Of a stretch of DNA of 16,333 bases, positions 5,730 to 13,683 are shown one piece after another. How positions within the stretch are numbered: the first letter of the stretch is position 1; each line of letters begins with the position of its first letter. The stretch is from an uncultured Collinsella sp. GTDB lineage: Bacteria; Actinomycetota; Coriobacteriia; Coriobacteriales; Coriobacteriaceae. The position numbers and the translations under genes were made by a program. Location: NCBI GenBank assembly GCA_902479205.1, contig CABSNX010000017.1, positions 1 to 16,333 of the forward strand, written 5' to 3'. A model generated the notes under the pieces. The model made no database searches. It saw only the letters and a list, made by a program, of their open reading frames with translations, and was not told where the DNA came from.

Positions 5730-5757
5730 GTTACGCGGGTTGGTAAACCCGCGTAAC
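5730..5757 (-). repeat. Hairpin overlapping the hspR stop codon
   Basis: Perfect 12-bp arms (GTTACGCGGGTT / AACCCGCGTAAC) with a 4-base loop. The first arm base on the gene strand is the last base of the hspR TAG. No T-run follows, so it is more likely an mRNA 3'-end stabiliser or REP-like element than a classic terminator. Confidence 0.85.
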
Positions 5758-6173
5758 TACAGATCCCCACCGGCTCCCAGCAGCTTGCGCATAACCTGTT
5801 CGGGGTTGACTGAGCCGTCGCGCGGGGCCAGGGCGGTAATCTTCTTTTGCATCTTGTACTCGTGCAACTCTTCCTCGAGCTGGCGCACGCGGGCGCGGAG
5901 CTTCTCGTTCTCGTGCTCGCGCTCCTCGGCACGCTCCTTCATATCGAGGATGCGCACCACGCCGGCAAGGTTGATACCCTCGTCGGTCAGCTGGTTGATG
6001 AGTTCCAGACGCTCGATATCGGCACGCGAATACAGGCGCGTGTTACCACCCGAGCGCTGAGGATTCACCAGGCCCTTGGATTCGTAGACGCGCAGAGTCT
6101 GCGGGTGCATGCCGGTCAACTCGGCCGCCACGCTGATCATATACAGCGGTTTGTTCCTATTGTCCTCGGCCAT
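5757..6173 (-). CDS. hspR: Heat-shock repressor HspR (MerR family)
   Basis: HspR is the MerR-type repressor of actinobacterial chaperone genes; in Streptomyces it binds HAIR operators together with DnaK. The 138-residue product opens with a MerR helix-turn-helix and wing (YMISVAAELTGMHPQTLRVYESKGLVNP, then GGNTRLYSRADIERL). An HspR-typical stretch, LTDEGINLAGVVRILDM, follows, then a charged coiled coil at about 75-108. The short tail has no effector-binding domain. It is the last gene of dnaK-grpE-dnaJ-hspR, 72 bases after dnaJ, with AGGT and AAGGGG upstream of the ATG. This position gives autoregulation. Likely targets are the matching 27-bp sites before dnaK and clpB. The gene order and the Met-His-Pro-Gln-Thr-Leu-Arg helix make another MerR regulator unlikely. 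Confidence 0.93.
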   Translation of the reverse strand: MAEDNRNKPLYMISVAAELTGMHPQTLRVYESKGLVNPQRSGGNTRLYSRADIERLELINQLTDEGINLAGVVRILDMKERAEEREHENEKLRARVRQLEEELHEYKMQKKITALAPRDGSVNPEQVMRKLLGAGGDL

Positions 6174-6213
6174 GCTACCTGACCCCTTTCTGTCTCGTTA
6201 TCGTCCATCATAA

Positions 6214-6229
6214 GCCCGCGGGCGCGGGC
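6214..6229 (-). other. Intercistronic hairpin between dnaJ and hspR
   Basis: GCCCGC-GGGC-GCGGGC, 6-bp G+C arms with a 4-base loop, in the 72-base dnaJ-hspR spacer and without a T-run. It may affect transcript stability; no clear function is visible. Confidence 0.4.
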
Positions 6230-6245
6230 GTGCGCCACGACCGCC

Positions 6246-7211
6246 CTAGAACGTCGCCTTGTAGCGGTTGACCTTCTCGCGATAATCGCGCGTGTCGGCC
6301 TCGCGCAGCTTGGTCATGGCATCGCGCTCATCGTCGGACAGGTTCGCGGGAACCTGCACCTTGATCTCGACGAGCAGCGCACCCGTGCGGCCGCGATGCT
6401 TAACGTCGGGCGCACCCATCTCCTTAAAGCGGAACTTCTTGCCCGTCTGGGTGCCAGCGGGCACCTTCAGACGAACCGTCGCGCCGCCGGGCGTGGGCAC
6501 ATCTACCGTACAGCCGAGCGCCGCCTCGTAGATCGAGATCGGCACCTCCATGGTCACATCGGCGCCTTTGCGCTTAAACAGCGGATGCTCCTCCACGTGC
6601 GTGGTCACGACCAGGTCGCCGCGCTCGCCTCCGGCAACGCCGTACTCGCCACGGCGCTTGTAACGCAATTTGCCGCCGTCGACCGCACCCGCGGGCACCG
6701 AGACCGTGATGGTCTGCTGCTCGCCCGTCGAGGGAATGCGGTAGGTGACCTTGTGCGTCACGCCGCGGAACGCGTCCTCGGCCGTTACGTCGACAGTCAG
6801 CGACAGGTCGCCGCCCTTGCGCGCGCGGTTGCGGCCCGCGCCCGCACCGGCAGCGCCCGCGGCCCCGGCAAAACCCGAGCCCCAATCGCTGCCCCAGGCG
6901 CCGTTGCCGCTAAAGATGCTGTCGAAGATATCGCCCCAGCCGCTCGCGCCGGCACCGGCGCCGTAGCCACCGCTATACGCGCCGCCCGCGCCCGGCATGC
7001 CGCCGAACATGAGCATCTGGTCGTACTCTTTGCGCTTCTTCTCGTCCGAAAGCGTCTCGTAGGCCTCGCTGATCTCCTTGAACTTGGCCTCGTCGCCGCC
7101 GGCATCGGGGTGATATTTTTGCGCGAGCTTGCGAAACGCGCTTTTGATCTCTTTGTCGGAGGCGCTCTTGGATACGCCCAGGATGTCATAGAAGGTTTTG
7201 CCTGCAGCCAT
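6246..7211 (-). CDS. dnaJ: DnaJ-family co-chaperone without zinc finger (CbpA-like)
   Basis: J-domain protein that delivers substrates to DnaK and stimulates its ATPase. The 321-residue product has a J domain at about 6-70 with the HPD triad at residues 34-36. A glycine-, alanine- and serine-rich linker follows at about 70-135 (the G/F equivalent, here mostly G/A). Two C-terminal substrate-binding domains come next, with the signature DLVVTTHVEEHPLF. The four CxxCxGxG zinc motifs of classical DnaJ (about 370-380 residues) are absent, so it is a type II protein of CbpA/DnaJ2 design. The start ATG has GGAGAGGAG 5 bases upstream. It lies 107 bases after grpE, the widest gap in the operon, which carries a strong hairpin. 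It could equally be named cbpA; a classical DnaJ, if the organism has one, would be elsewhere. Confidence 0.92.
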   Translation of the reverse strand: MAAGKTFYDILGVSKSASDKEIKSAFRKLAQKYHPDAGGDEAKFKEISEAYETLSDEKKRKEYDQMLMFGGMPGAGGAYSGGYGAGAGASGWGDIFDSIFSGNGAWGSDWGSGFAGAAGAAGAGAGRNRARKGGDLSLTVDVTAEDAFRGVTHKVTYRIPSTGEQQTITVSVPAGAVDGGKLRYKRRGEYGVAGGERGDLVVTTHVEEHPLFKRKGADVTMEVPISIYEAALGCTVDVPTPGGATVRLKVPAGTQTGKKFRFKEMGAPDVKHRGRTGALLVEIKVQVPANLSDDERDAMTKLREADTRDYREKVNRYKATF

Positions 7212-7283
7212 CGTAGCTCCTCTCCTGTTTCATCCGCCGCCCAGCGGACGACGGCTCATGCTTTCATATGGCACTAGGCCAGA

Positions 7284-7313
7284 AAGGGCCCCGGGTGTTG
7301 TCCCGGGGCCCTT
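7284..7313 (-). terminator. Strong hairpin between grpE and dnaJ (possible attenuator)
   Basis: Perfect 12-bp arms (AAGGGCCCCGGG / CCCGGGGCCCTT) with a 6-base loop, starting 5 bases after the grpE stop codon. On the operon strand it is followed only by TTTCT, a weak T-run. Partial termination or a 3'-end barrier that keeps dnaK-grpE mRNA above dnaJ-hspR is plausible. Confidence 0.55.
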
Positions 7314-7318
7314 CTCAA

Positions 7319-8161
7319 TTACTCCTCGGTGCTCTCGGCCGTATCGGCCGCGGCATCCTCGGGCGCCGCTTCGGGCTCCGGTGCGGGGCGCTTCTCGCCA
7401 CCGTAGGTCACCGTCACCATCGCGGAACGCAGGATGCGATCCGCCATGCGGTAGCCCTTCTGGTACACGTCGTTGACGGTCTCGTCGTACTGCGATGCGT
7501 CCTCGACACGCCCCACGGCCTGGTGCTCGAGCGGGTCGAACGCCTCGCCCTTGGGGTCGATGGGCTCAACGCCCTCGTGCGCAAACACATCGAGCAGCTT
7601 GGCATGCACCGCGTCAACGCCATCGACGAATTGCTTAAAGTCGTCGGAAAGCTCCTGGCTACGGGCATGGTCGATCGCACGCTCGATATCGTCAACCACC
7701 GGCAGCAGCGCAGTGACGAGCTTCTCGGTCGCGCGCTCGCGCTCGGCGATGCGCTCGTTGGCGGTGCGGCGACGGAAGTTCTCCCAGTCGGCCTGTAGAC
7801 GGGCGGTGCGCTCGGTGGCGTCCTTTGCCTTGTCCTCAGCGGCCTTCTGAGCCTCTGCCGCAGCATCGAGCTCATTGCGCACGTCGGCAAGCTCCTTTTG
7901 GGCCTGTTCGAACTTGAGCTTAAAGTCGTTGTCGGCGGCTTCCTCACCGGCGCGGATAGCAGCTTCCACCATCTCGTCCTCGGTCATCGTCGCCTCCTTG
8001 TTGGAATCCTCTACCTGGTTCTCGGCAGCCTCGGCGGCCTCGGCCTCGTTGGCCTCGGTATCGTCGACGGCCTCTACGGGAATCTTCACGTCCTTCTCCT
8101 CAGAGTCAACGGGGGCGGCGCCAGCGGCAGCCGCCTCCGTGCGAGCTTTACGGGCGGACAT
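7319..8161 (-). CDS. grpE: Nucleotide exchange factor GrpE
   Basis: GrpE is the cytoplasmic dimeric factor that releases ADP from DnaK. The 280-residue product has a long acidic, alanine-rich N-terminus (1-75), a coiled coil at about 78-125 and the signature RLQADWENFRRRT at about 121-133. The C-terminal beta domain includes HQAVGRV and the conserved ending VYQKGYRMADRILRSAMVTV. An acidic tail follows. The family is usually 180-210 residues, and the excess is mostly in the two tails. The start is 2 bases after the dnaK stop, with GAGGAC about 10 bases upstream. A second in-frame ATG at 7985-7987 (Met59) has a much better ribosome site, AAGGAGG with 5-base spacing, so a shorter 222-residue form may be made as well or instead. 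It lies between dnaK and dnaJ in one operon. Confidence 0.94.
   Translation of the reverse strand: MSARKARTEAAAAGAAPVDSEEKDVKIPVEAVDDTEANEAEAAEAAENQVEDSNKEATMTEDEMVEAAIRAGEEAADNDFKLKFEQAQKELADVRNELDAAAEAQKAAEDKAKDATERTARLQADWENFRRRTANERIAERERATEKLVTALLPVVDDIERAIDHARSQELSDDFKQFVDGVDAVHAKLLDVFAHEGVEPIDPKGEAFDPLEHQAVGRVEDASQYDETVNDVYQKGYRMADRILRSAMVTVTYGGEKRPAPEPEAAPEDAAADTAESTEE
7985..7999 (-). promoter_or_regulatory. Internal ribosome site and ATG within grpE
   Basis: AAGGAGG (7993-7999), a full match to the anti-Shine-Dalgarno sequence, lies 5 bases before the in-frame ATG of Met59 (7985-7987). The residues before it are low-complexity and acidic; the GrpE coiled coil starts after it. It is the strongest such site seen in the operon. 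Confidence 0.55.
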
Positions 8162-8163
8162 GA

Positions 8164-10056
<1,893 letters not shown>

Positions 10057-10157
10057 TAGAAATTCCCTCTCTCTTTTGCGTTCGCGCCGCCTCGACGATC
10101 TGTCGCGCGGTGTTTCGGCTTGTCTTTCAGGATGTAGTGTATCCCCTTATGGGCCGG

Positions 10158-10192
10158 AATATACAAAATCTAAGTCAATTCATATAAGATTT
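10158..10192 (-). promoter_or_regulatory. dnaK operon promoter with candidate HspR operator
   Basis: On the minus strand TATATT (10158-10163) lies 2 bases from the 27-bp block 10166-10192, AAATCTAAGTC-N5-ATATAAGATTT on the plus strand. It is the same block as at clpB (853-879), 23 of 27 identical. The minus strand also reads TTGACT inside the block, but its spacing to TATATT is too short for a -35. The leader to the dnaK ATG is about 95 bases. Confidence 0.65.
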
Positions 10193-10296
10193 CTTATTGC
10201 TGAGAGTTTAGGTTCTTAAATGCGCAGGTAGATGCGCTGATTGAGTTCTCGGCAAATCTATCGAGATCTATGTAGAGTTGACTGAGGTGTGAGCCT

Positions 10297-10340
10297 GAAA
10301 CTGTGTCCCGTTTTGGACGTGGATTACGGGATGCGGTTTC
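10297..10340. repeat. Nested symmetric inverted repeat
   Basis: GAAAC, 4 bases, TCCCGT, 14-base loop, ACGGGA, 4 bases, GTTTC: a 44-base element whose two internal unpaired sides (TGTG and TGCG) are the same length. It is the main structure in the 509-bp gene-free space between dnaK and the ferredoxin gene. No open reading frame there looks real. Confidence 0.55.
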
Positions 10341-10392
10341 CGCAAGCACCCTCAATCGCCCTATATTACGAGTCAGCTTTAGCTAACATTTA

Positions 10393-10424
10393 CGCAGCTC
10401 ACCGGCCCCACCTGCGCGTTTTTT
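10393..10424 (+). terminator. Weak terminator-like stem and T-run
   Basis: CGCAG / CTGCG arms (10393-10397, 10412-10416) with a 14-base loop, then CG and six T. The stem is only 5 bp, so the call is tentative. No gene upstream on this strand needs it, which leaves chance, or a small RNA in 10200-10420. Confidence 0.25.
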
Positions 10425-10476
10425 AGTAAACCTTGGCATACTCGGCGAACGGTATGAAGATGCCGGCCAGAGGGTA

Positions 10477-10504
10477 TTGCAAACGGTCGCTCCCGTGGTA
10501 TGTT
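10477..10504 (+). promoter_or_regulatory. Possible ferredoxin promoter
   Basis: TTGCAA (10477-10482), a 16-base spacer and TATGTT (10499-10504), each matching 4/6 of consensus. The leader to the ATG at 10566 would be about 55 bases. No better pair was seen closer to the gene. Confidence 0.35.
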
Positions 10505-10565
10505 TTTGCCCGAATCAAACCGGCGCGCATCGTCTGTAGCGTCGGTCAACAGAGAGGAAACTACC

Positions 10566-10751
10566 ATGGCTCATCCCGTAATTGATGCCGACGAGTGCAT
10601 CGCTTGTGGCGTTTGCGTCGACACCTGCCCCGCTGGCGTTCTGGAGCTCCAGGACGTCGCTACCGTCGCTGACGAGGACTCCTGCGTCGCCTGTGGCGCT
10701 TGCCAGGACGCTTGCCCCGCTGGCGCGATCACCGAGATCGTCGAGGAGTAA
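10566..10751 (+). CDS. 2[4Fe-4S] ferredoxin
   Basis: A 61-residue clostridial-type ferredoxin, a cytoplasmic low-potential electron carrier. Both cluster motifs are complete: Cys11, 14, 17 and 21 (CIACGVCVDTCP) and Cys40, 43, 46 and 50 (CVACGACQDACP). Each motif is followed by AG, and the two halves show the family's internal duplication (CPAGVLEL / CPAGAITE). Length is normal for the family (about 55-60). The ATG at 10566 has AGAGAGG 8 bases upstream; the frame stays open to 10500, but the extension (MFLPESNRRASS...) is not ferredoxin-like. It stands alone: divergent from dnaK, convergent with the NAD operon, and closed by the terminator at 10791-10828. Its redox partner cannot be told from context. 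NadA, also a 4Fe-4S enzyme, is nearby but on the other strand. Confidence 0.95.
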   Translation: MAHPVIDADECIACGVCVDTCPAGVLELQDVATVADEDSCVACGACQDACPAGAITEIVEE

Positions 10752-10790
10752 CAACTCCCCACTTGCACACTCAAAAGTACACCGTGCACA

Positions 10791-10828
10791 AAAAGGAGGC
10801 CTCCGCATCGCCGCGGAGGCCTCCTTTT
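10791..10828. terminator. Bidirectional rho-independent terminator
   Basis: Perfect 16-bp arms (AAAAGGAGGCCTCCGC / GCGGAGGCCTCCTTTT) with a 6-base loop, giving a G+C-rich stem flanked by A-run and T-run. It sits between the convergent ferredoxin gene and niaR, 39 bases after the former's stop and 13 bases from the latter's, and should end both transcripts. Confidence 0.93.
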
Positions 10829-10841
10829 GCATTCGTCGTTA

Positions 10842-11387
10842 CTAGGACAGGTCGTCTTCGTAGGGCATCAGGTCTGCCAGATAGCCCTTCTCCTTGAGTA
10901 TGGCCTCGATCTCGTCGAGAGTCTGCTCGTCCTCCGCCGCGATGCGATGGAAGTGATAGCCGCTCGTCACCGTTAGTAGCGGGAAACTCTTGCCGCTCTC
11001 GATATCGTGCAGGTAGCGCTCAACATCGCGACGATTGCGGATGTCCAGGTCGGCCGTGATCTTACCGTACACGCGGTGATTGACGATCACGTTGAGCACG
11101 GCGCCTCCGGCGTCGACGATACTCGTGAGCTCATCGCCCGCCTGCTCCACGCCGTGGCGAACCTTGACCAGGCGCGTGGGCACAGCGGGGCTGCTGGGGG
11201 CCTCCTGCAGCACGTAGCCGCGGTTGGTCGCCACGATATCGTGCCCATCGGCGCGCAGCAGGGCGATGTCTTGCACGACAATCTGGCGGCTCACGCCCAC
11301 CTCACGAGCAAGCGCACTGCCCGAGACAGGGTCTTTGGCTCGCTCGAGCACGCCCATGATGGCACGGCGACGCTCGCGGGCGTCCAT
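10842..11387 (-). CDS. niaR: NAD biosynthesis repressor NiaR (HTH + 3H domain)
   Basis: NiaR (YrxA) represses NAD synthesis and niacin uptake genes when nicotinic acid is plentiful. The 181-residue product has an N-terminal winged helix (about 5-60: SGSALAREVGVSRQIVVQDIALLRADGHDIVATNRGYVL) and a C-terminal 3H domain with the expected histidines. His78, Glu86, His145 and His147 fit the metal-site pattern I recall for the Thermotoga protein TM1602; His104 lies in the conserved VNHRVYG. The ATG overlaps the nadC stop codon as TAATG, so it is the last, translationally coupled gene of nadA-nadB-nadC-niaR. The 44-bp palindrome before nadA (14751-14794) is its probable operator, giving autoregulation. 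It is not the unrelated enterobacterial NadR. Confidence 0.92.
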   Translation of the reverse strand: MDARERRRAIMGVLERAKDPVSGSALAREVGVSRQIVVQDIALLRADGHDIVATNRGYVLQEAPSSPAVPTRLVKVRHGVEQAGDELTSIVDAGGAVLNVIVNHRVYGKITADLDIRNRRDVERYLHDIESGKSFPLLTVTSGYHFHRIAAEDEQTLDEIEAILKEKGYLADLMPYEDDLS

Positions 11388-12247
11388 TATTTACCGTCCA
11401 GCAGACGCAGGTGCTTAAGCGAGAGGTCGAGAATCGGCGCAGAGTGCGTCAATGCCCCCGAGCTAATAAAGTCAACGCCCAGGTCGGCGAGCGCGCGGAT
11501 ATTGCTGGCGTCCACGTTGCCCGAGCACTCGGTCTTGGCGCGACCGGCGATAAGCTCAATCGCGGCAGCCATGTCGTCGTGGGTCATGTTGTCGAGCATG
11601 ATGATGTCGGCACCGGCCTCCACGGCCTCGCGTACCATGTCCAGGTTCTCGCACTCGATCTCGACCGTCGCGGTAAACGACGCATGGGCGCGCGCCATCT
11701 CAATCGCGCGTGCCACGCCACCGGCGGCGTCGATGTGGTTGTCCTTGAGCATGACAGCCGTCGACAGGTTATAGCGGTGGTTGCTGCCACCGCCGATCTC
11801 GACCGCGGCCTTCTCAAAGACGCGCATGCCCGGCGTGGTCTTGCGTGTGTCGACGAGCACGGTCTTGGTGTCCTCGAGCGCAGCTGCCATCCGATGCGTG
11901 TAAGTAGCGATGCCGCTCATGCGCTGCAGGTAGTTGAGCGCCACGCGCTCGCCCGAAAGCAGTACGCGCGCGTCGCCGCGCACTTGGCCCACGTGGTCGC
12001 CGGCGTGCACCTCATCGCCATCGACGACATCAAACAGCACCGAGCTCTGCGGATCCAGCAACTCAAAGGTGCGAGCGAACACGTCCAGGCCGGCGATGAT
12101 GCCATCGGCCTTGGCGATGAGCTCCACCGTGGCGGGACGCGCCGTGGGGCACACGCTCGCCGTGCTCACGTCCTCAAACGTAATATCCTCGCGCAGGGCC
12201 TGCAGGATCAGATCATCGACGACGAGCTTCATGGTAATGGGATTCAT
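11387..12247 (-). CDS. nadC: Nicotinate-nucleotide pyrophosphorylase (quinolinate phosphoribosyltransferase)
   Basis: Converts quinolinate and PRPP to nicotinate mononucleotide, carbon dioxide and pyrophosphate, the step that joins de novo NAD synthesis to the common pathway. The 286-residue product is normal length. Motifs in order: SGERVALNYLQRMSGIAT (about 98-115), DTRKTTPGMR (about 133-142), EIGGGSNHRYNLS (about 150-162), MLKDNHI, EIECENL, IMLDNM and the phosphate-binding ECSGNV. The ATG at 12245-12247 has GGAGGAG 6 bases upstream, overlapping the nadB stop codon, and only 3 bases separate the genes. An internal ATG at residue 6 is possible but lacks its own ribosome site. The stop codon overlaps the niaR start. 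Confidence 0.96.
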   Translation of the reverse strand: MNPITMKLVVDDLILQALREDITFEDVSTASVCPTARPATVELIAKADGIIAGLDVFARTFELLDPQSSVLFDVVDGDEVHAGDHVGQVRGDARVLLSGERVALNYLQRMSGIATYTHRMAAALEDTKTVLVDTRKTTPGMRVFEKAAVEIGGGSNHRYNLSTAVMLKDNHIDAAGGVARAIEMARAHASFTATVEIECENLDMVREAVEAGADIIMLDNMTHDDMAAAIELIAGRAKTECSGNVDASNIRALADLGVDFISSGALTHSAPILDLSLKHLRLLDGK

Positions 12248-12250
12248 GGT

Positions 12251-13627
12251 CTACTCCTCCACGGCCTGCGTGCCGGCGGCACGGGCCAAATCATCGATTG
12301 CCAGGGTGTCGGCGCTCAGGGCGCGATGACGGCCATCGAGCGCGGGATCGCCCGCCTGCTCTACGACCAGTGACTCGCCGGTACGCATGTACCACGCGGC
12401 GCGGCGACCCCAGACCAGTGCCTCGAGCAGGCTGTTTGATGCAAGGCGGTTCTTGCCGTGAACGCCGTTGCAGGCCGTCTCGCCCGCGGCGTAGAGCTCG
12501 GGCATCGAAGTGCGGCCGTCCTTGTCGACCCACACGCCGCCCATAAAGTAGTGCTGCGTGGGCGTAACGGGAATGGGCTCGTCCAGGATGTCGCGGCCGT
12601 CCTCCAGGCAGCGTGCGCGGATGTTGGCGAAGTGCCCGGTCACCACGTCGCGCTCGACGGGGGCAAAGCTCAGCCACTCGTGCTCGGTGCCGTCCTGCTT
12701 CATCTGCTCGCGAATGGCGGCGGCGACCACATCGCGCGGCTGGAGCTCATCGGTAAAGCGCTCGCCGGCGGCGTTGAGCAAAATCGCGCCCTCGCCGCGG
12801 CAGCTCTCGCTGATCAGGAAGGTACGGCCCGGCTGCGGCGAGAACAGCCCCGTGGGGTGAATCTGCACGTAGTCCAGGTGCTCCATCTTAATGCCATGCT
12901 CCTGAGCGATGTAGCAGGCATCGCCCGTGAGCTGCGGGTAGTTGGTCGAATGGTCGTATACGCCGCCGATGCCGCCCGTCGCCCACAGCGTATGGCGAGC
13001 ATGAATCTCAAACGGCCCGCCGGTATGCACGCCCTCGGCGGCATTTGCGAGCTCGTCGGCGGGACGGACCGAATCGCCCTCGTCCACGGCAACAGCGACG
13101 ACACCAGTGCACACCGTGGCCCCATCGCGCTCGGCCGTGAGGATGTCAGTCATGGCCACGTGCTCAAGAATCTGCACGTTGTCCAGCTTGCGGACGGCCT
13201 GGAGCAGCTTGGTCGTGATCTCCTTGCCCGTAATGTCGGCATGGAAGGCGATGCGCGGGCGGCTGTGCGCGCCCTCGCGGGTAAAGTCGAGGCCGCCATC
13301 GGCCTTGCGCTCAAAGTCCACGCCCATCGCCAGCAGGTCGTTGATGACCGAGCGGCTCGAGCGGATCATAATGTCTACGCTCTCGCGGCGGTTCTCGTAG
13401 TGACCGGCGTGCATGGTGTCCTCAAAGAAGGCATCGTAGTCCGAGCCCTCGGGCAGCACGCAGATGCCGCCCTGCGCGAGCATCGAATCGCACTCGTCGA
13501 CCGCACCCTTGGAGAGCATGATCACGCGCGTGCTCGTCGGCAGATTGAGAGCCGCATACAGGCCTGCCACGCCGCAGCCGGCAATGACGACATCGCACTC
13601 CATGTCGGGGTATTGCTTAGTTTCCAC
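12251..13627 (-). CDS. nadB: L-aspartate oxidase, short form
   Basis: FAD-dependent oxidation of L-aspartate to iminoaspartate, the substrate of NadA. From the GTG at 13625-13627 the product is 458 residues. Seen: the FAD motif GCGVAGLYAAL at 17-27, SMLAQGGI, GREGAHSR-like REGAHSRPRIAFHAD, HPTGL, ESCRGEGAIL, TPTQHYFMGG and GVHGKNRLASNSLLEALVWGRRAA. The active-site histidines and arginines of the family are therefore present. The usual enzyme is about 510-540 residues; here only about 50 follow the SNSLLEAL motif, so the C-terminal helical domain is mostly missing. GTG is chosen because GGGAGAGG lies 6 bases upstream. An ATG at 13672 adds 15 residues, lies inside a hairpin and has no ribosome site. 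It follows nadA by 56 bases and precedes nadC by 3. A fumarate-reductase flavoprotein is excluded by the NAD operon context. Confidence 0.94.
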   Translation of the reverse strand: METKQYPDMECDVVIAGCGVAGLYAALNLPTSTRVIMLSKGAVDECDSMLAQGGICVLPEGSDYDAFFEDTMHAGHYENRRESVDIMIRSSRSVINDLLAMGVDFERKADGGLDFTREGAHSRPRIAFHADITGKEITTKLLQAVRKLDNVQILEHVAMTDILTAERDGATVCTGVVAVAVDEGDSVRPADELANAAEGVHTGGPFEIHARHTLWATGGIGGVYDHSTNYPQLTGDACYIAQEHGIKMEHLDYVQIHPTGLFSPQPGRTFLISESCRGEGAILLNAAGERFTDELQPRDVVAAAIREQMKQDGTEHEWLSFAPVERDVVTGHFANIRARCLEDGRDILDEPIPVTPTQHYFMGGVWVDKDGRTSMPELYAAGETACNGVHGKNRLASNSLLEALVWGRRAAWYMRTGESLVVEQAGDPALDGRHRALSADTLAIDDLARAAGTQAVEE

Positions 13628-13645
13628 AGGAATCCTCTCCCTTGT

Positions 13646-13680
13646 AATGTGGCATAAGGGATGGTCCCTCATGCCATATT
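13646..13680 (-). other. Intercistronic hairpin between nadA and nadB
   Basis: Sixteen-base arms (13646-13661 and 13665-13680) pair at 14 positions as DNA, with a TGG loop; on the mRNA strand one of the two mismatches becomes a G-U pair. It starts 3 bases after the nadA stop codon and ends just before the nadB ribosome site (13634-13641). No T-run follows. It may stabilise the nadA message or tune nadB translation. Confidence 0.7.
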
Positions 13681-13683
13681 GGC

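Noticed and set aside
10166..10192. CIRCE element for HrcA at dnaK
   Set aside because: The CIRCE arms (TTAGCACTC / GAGTGCTAA) are not present there or at clpB; the operon encodes HspR instead.
10254..10272. A third HspR-like site, AAATCTATCGAGATCTA
   Set aside because: Only the AAATCTA start matches; the second half and the spacing do not, and no promoter is next to it.
10376..10390. Small palindromes AGCTTTAGCT and TTAGCTAA as an operator
   Set aside because: Too short and not aligned with any promoter.
12458..13657. A 399-codon open frame on the + strand opposite nadB
   Set aside because: Antisense shadow; no ribosome site and no recognisable motif.
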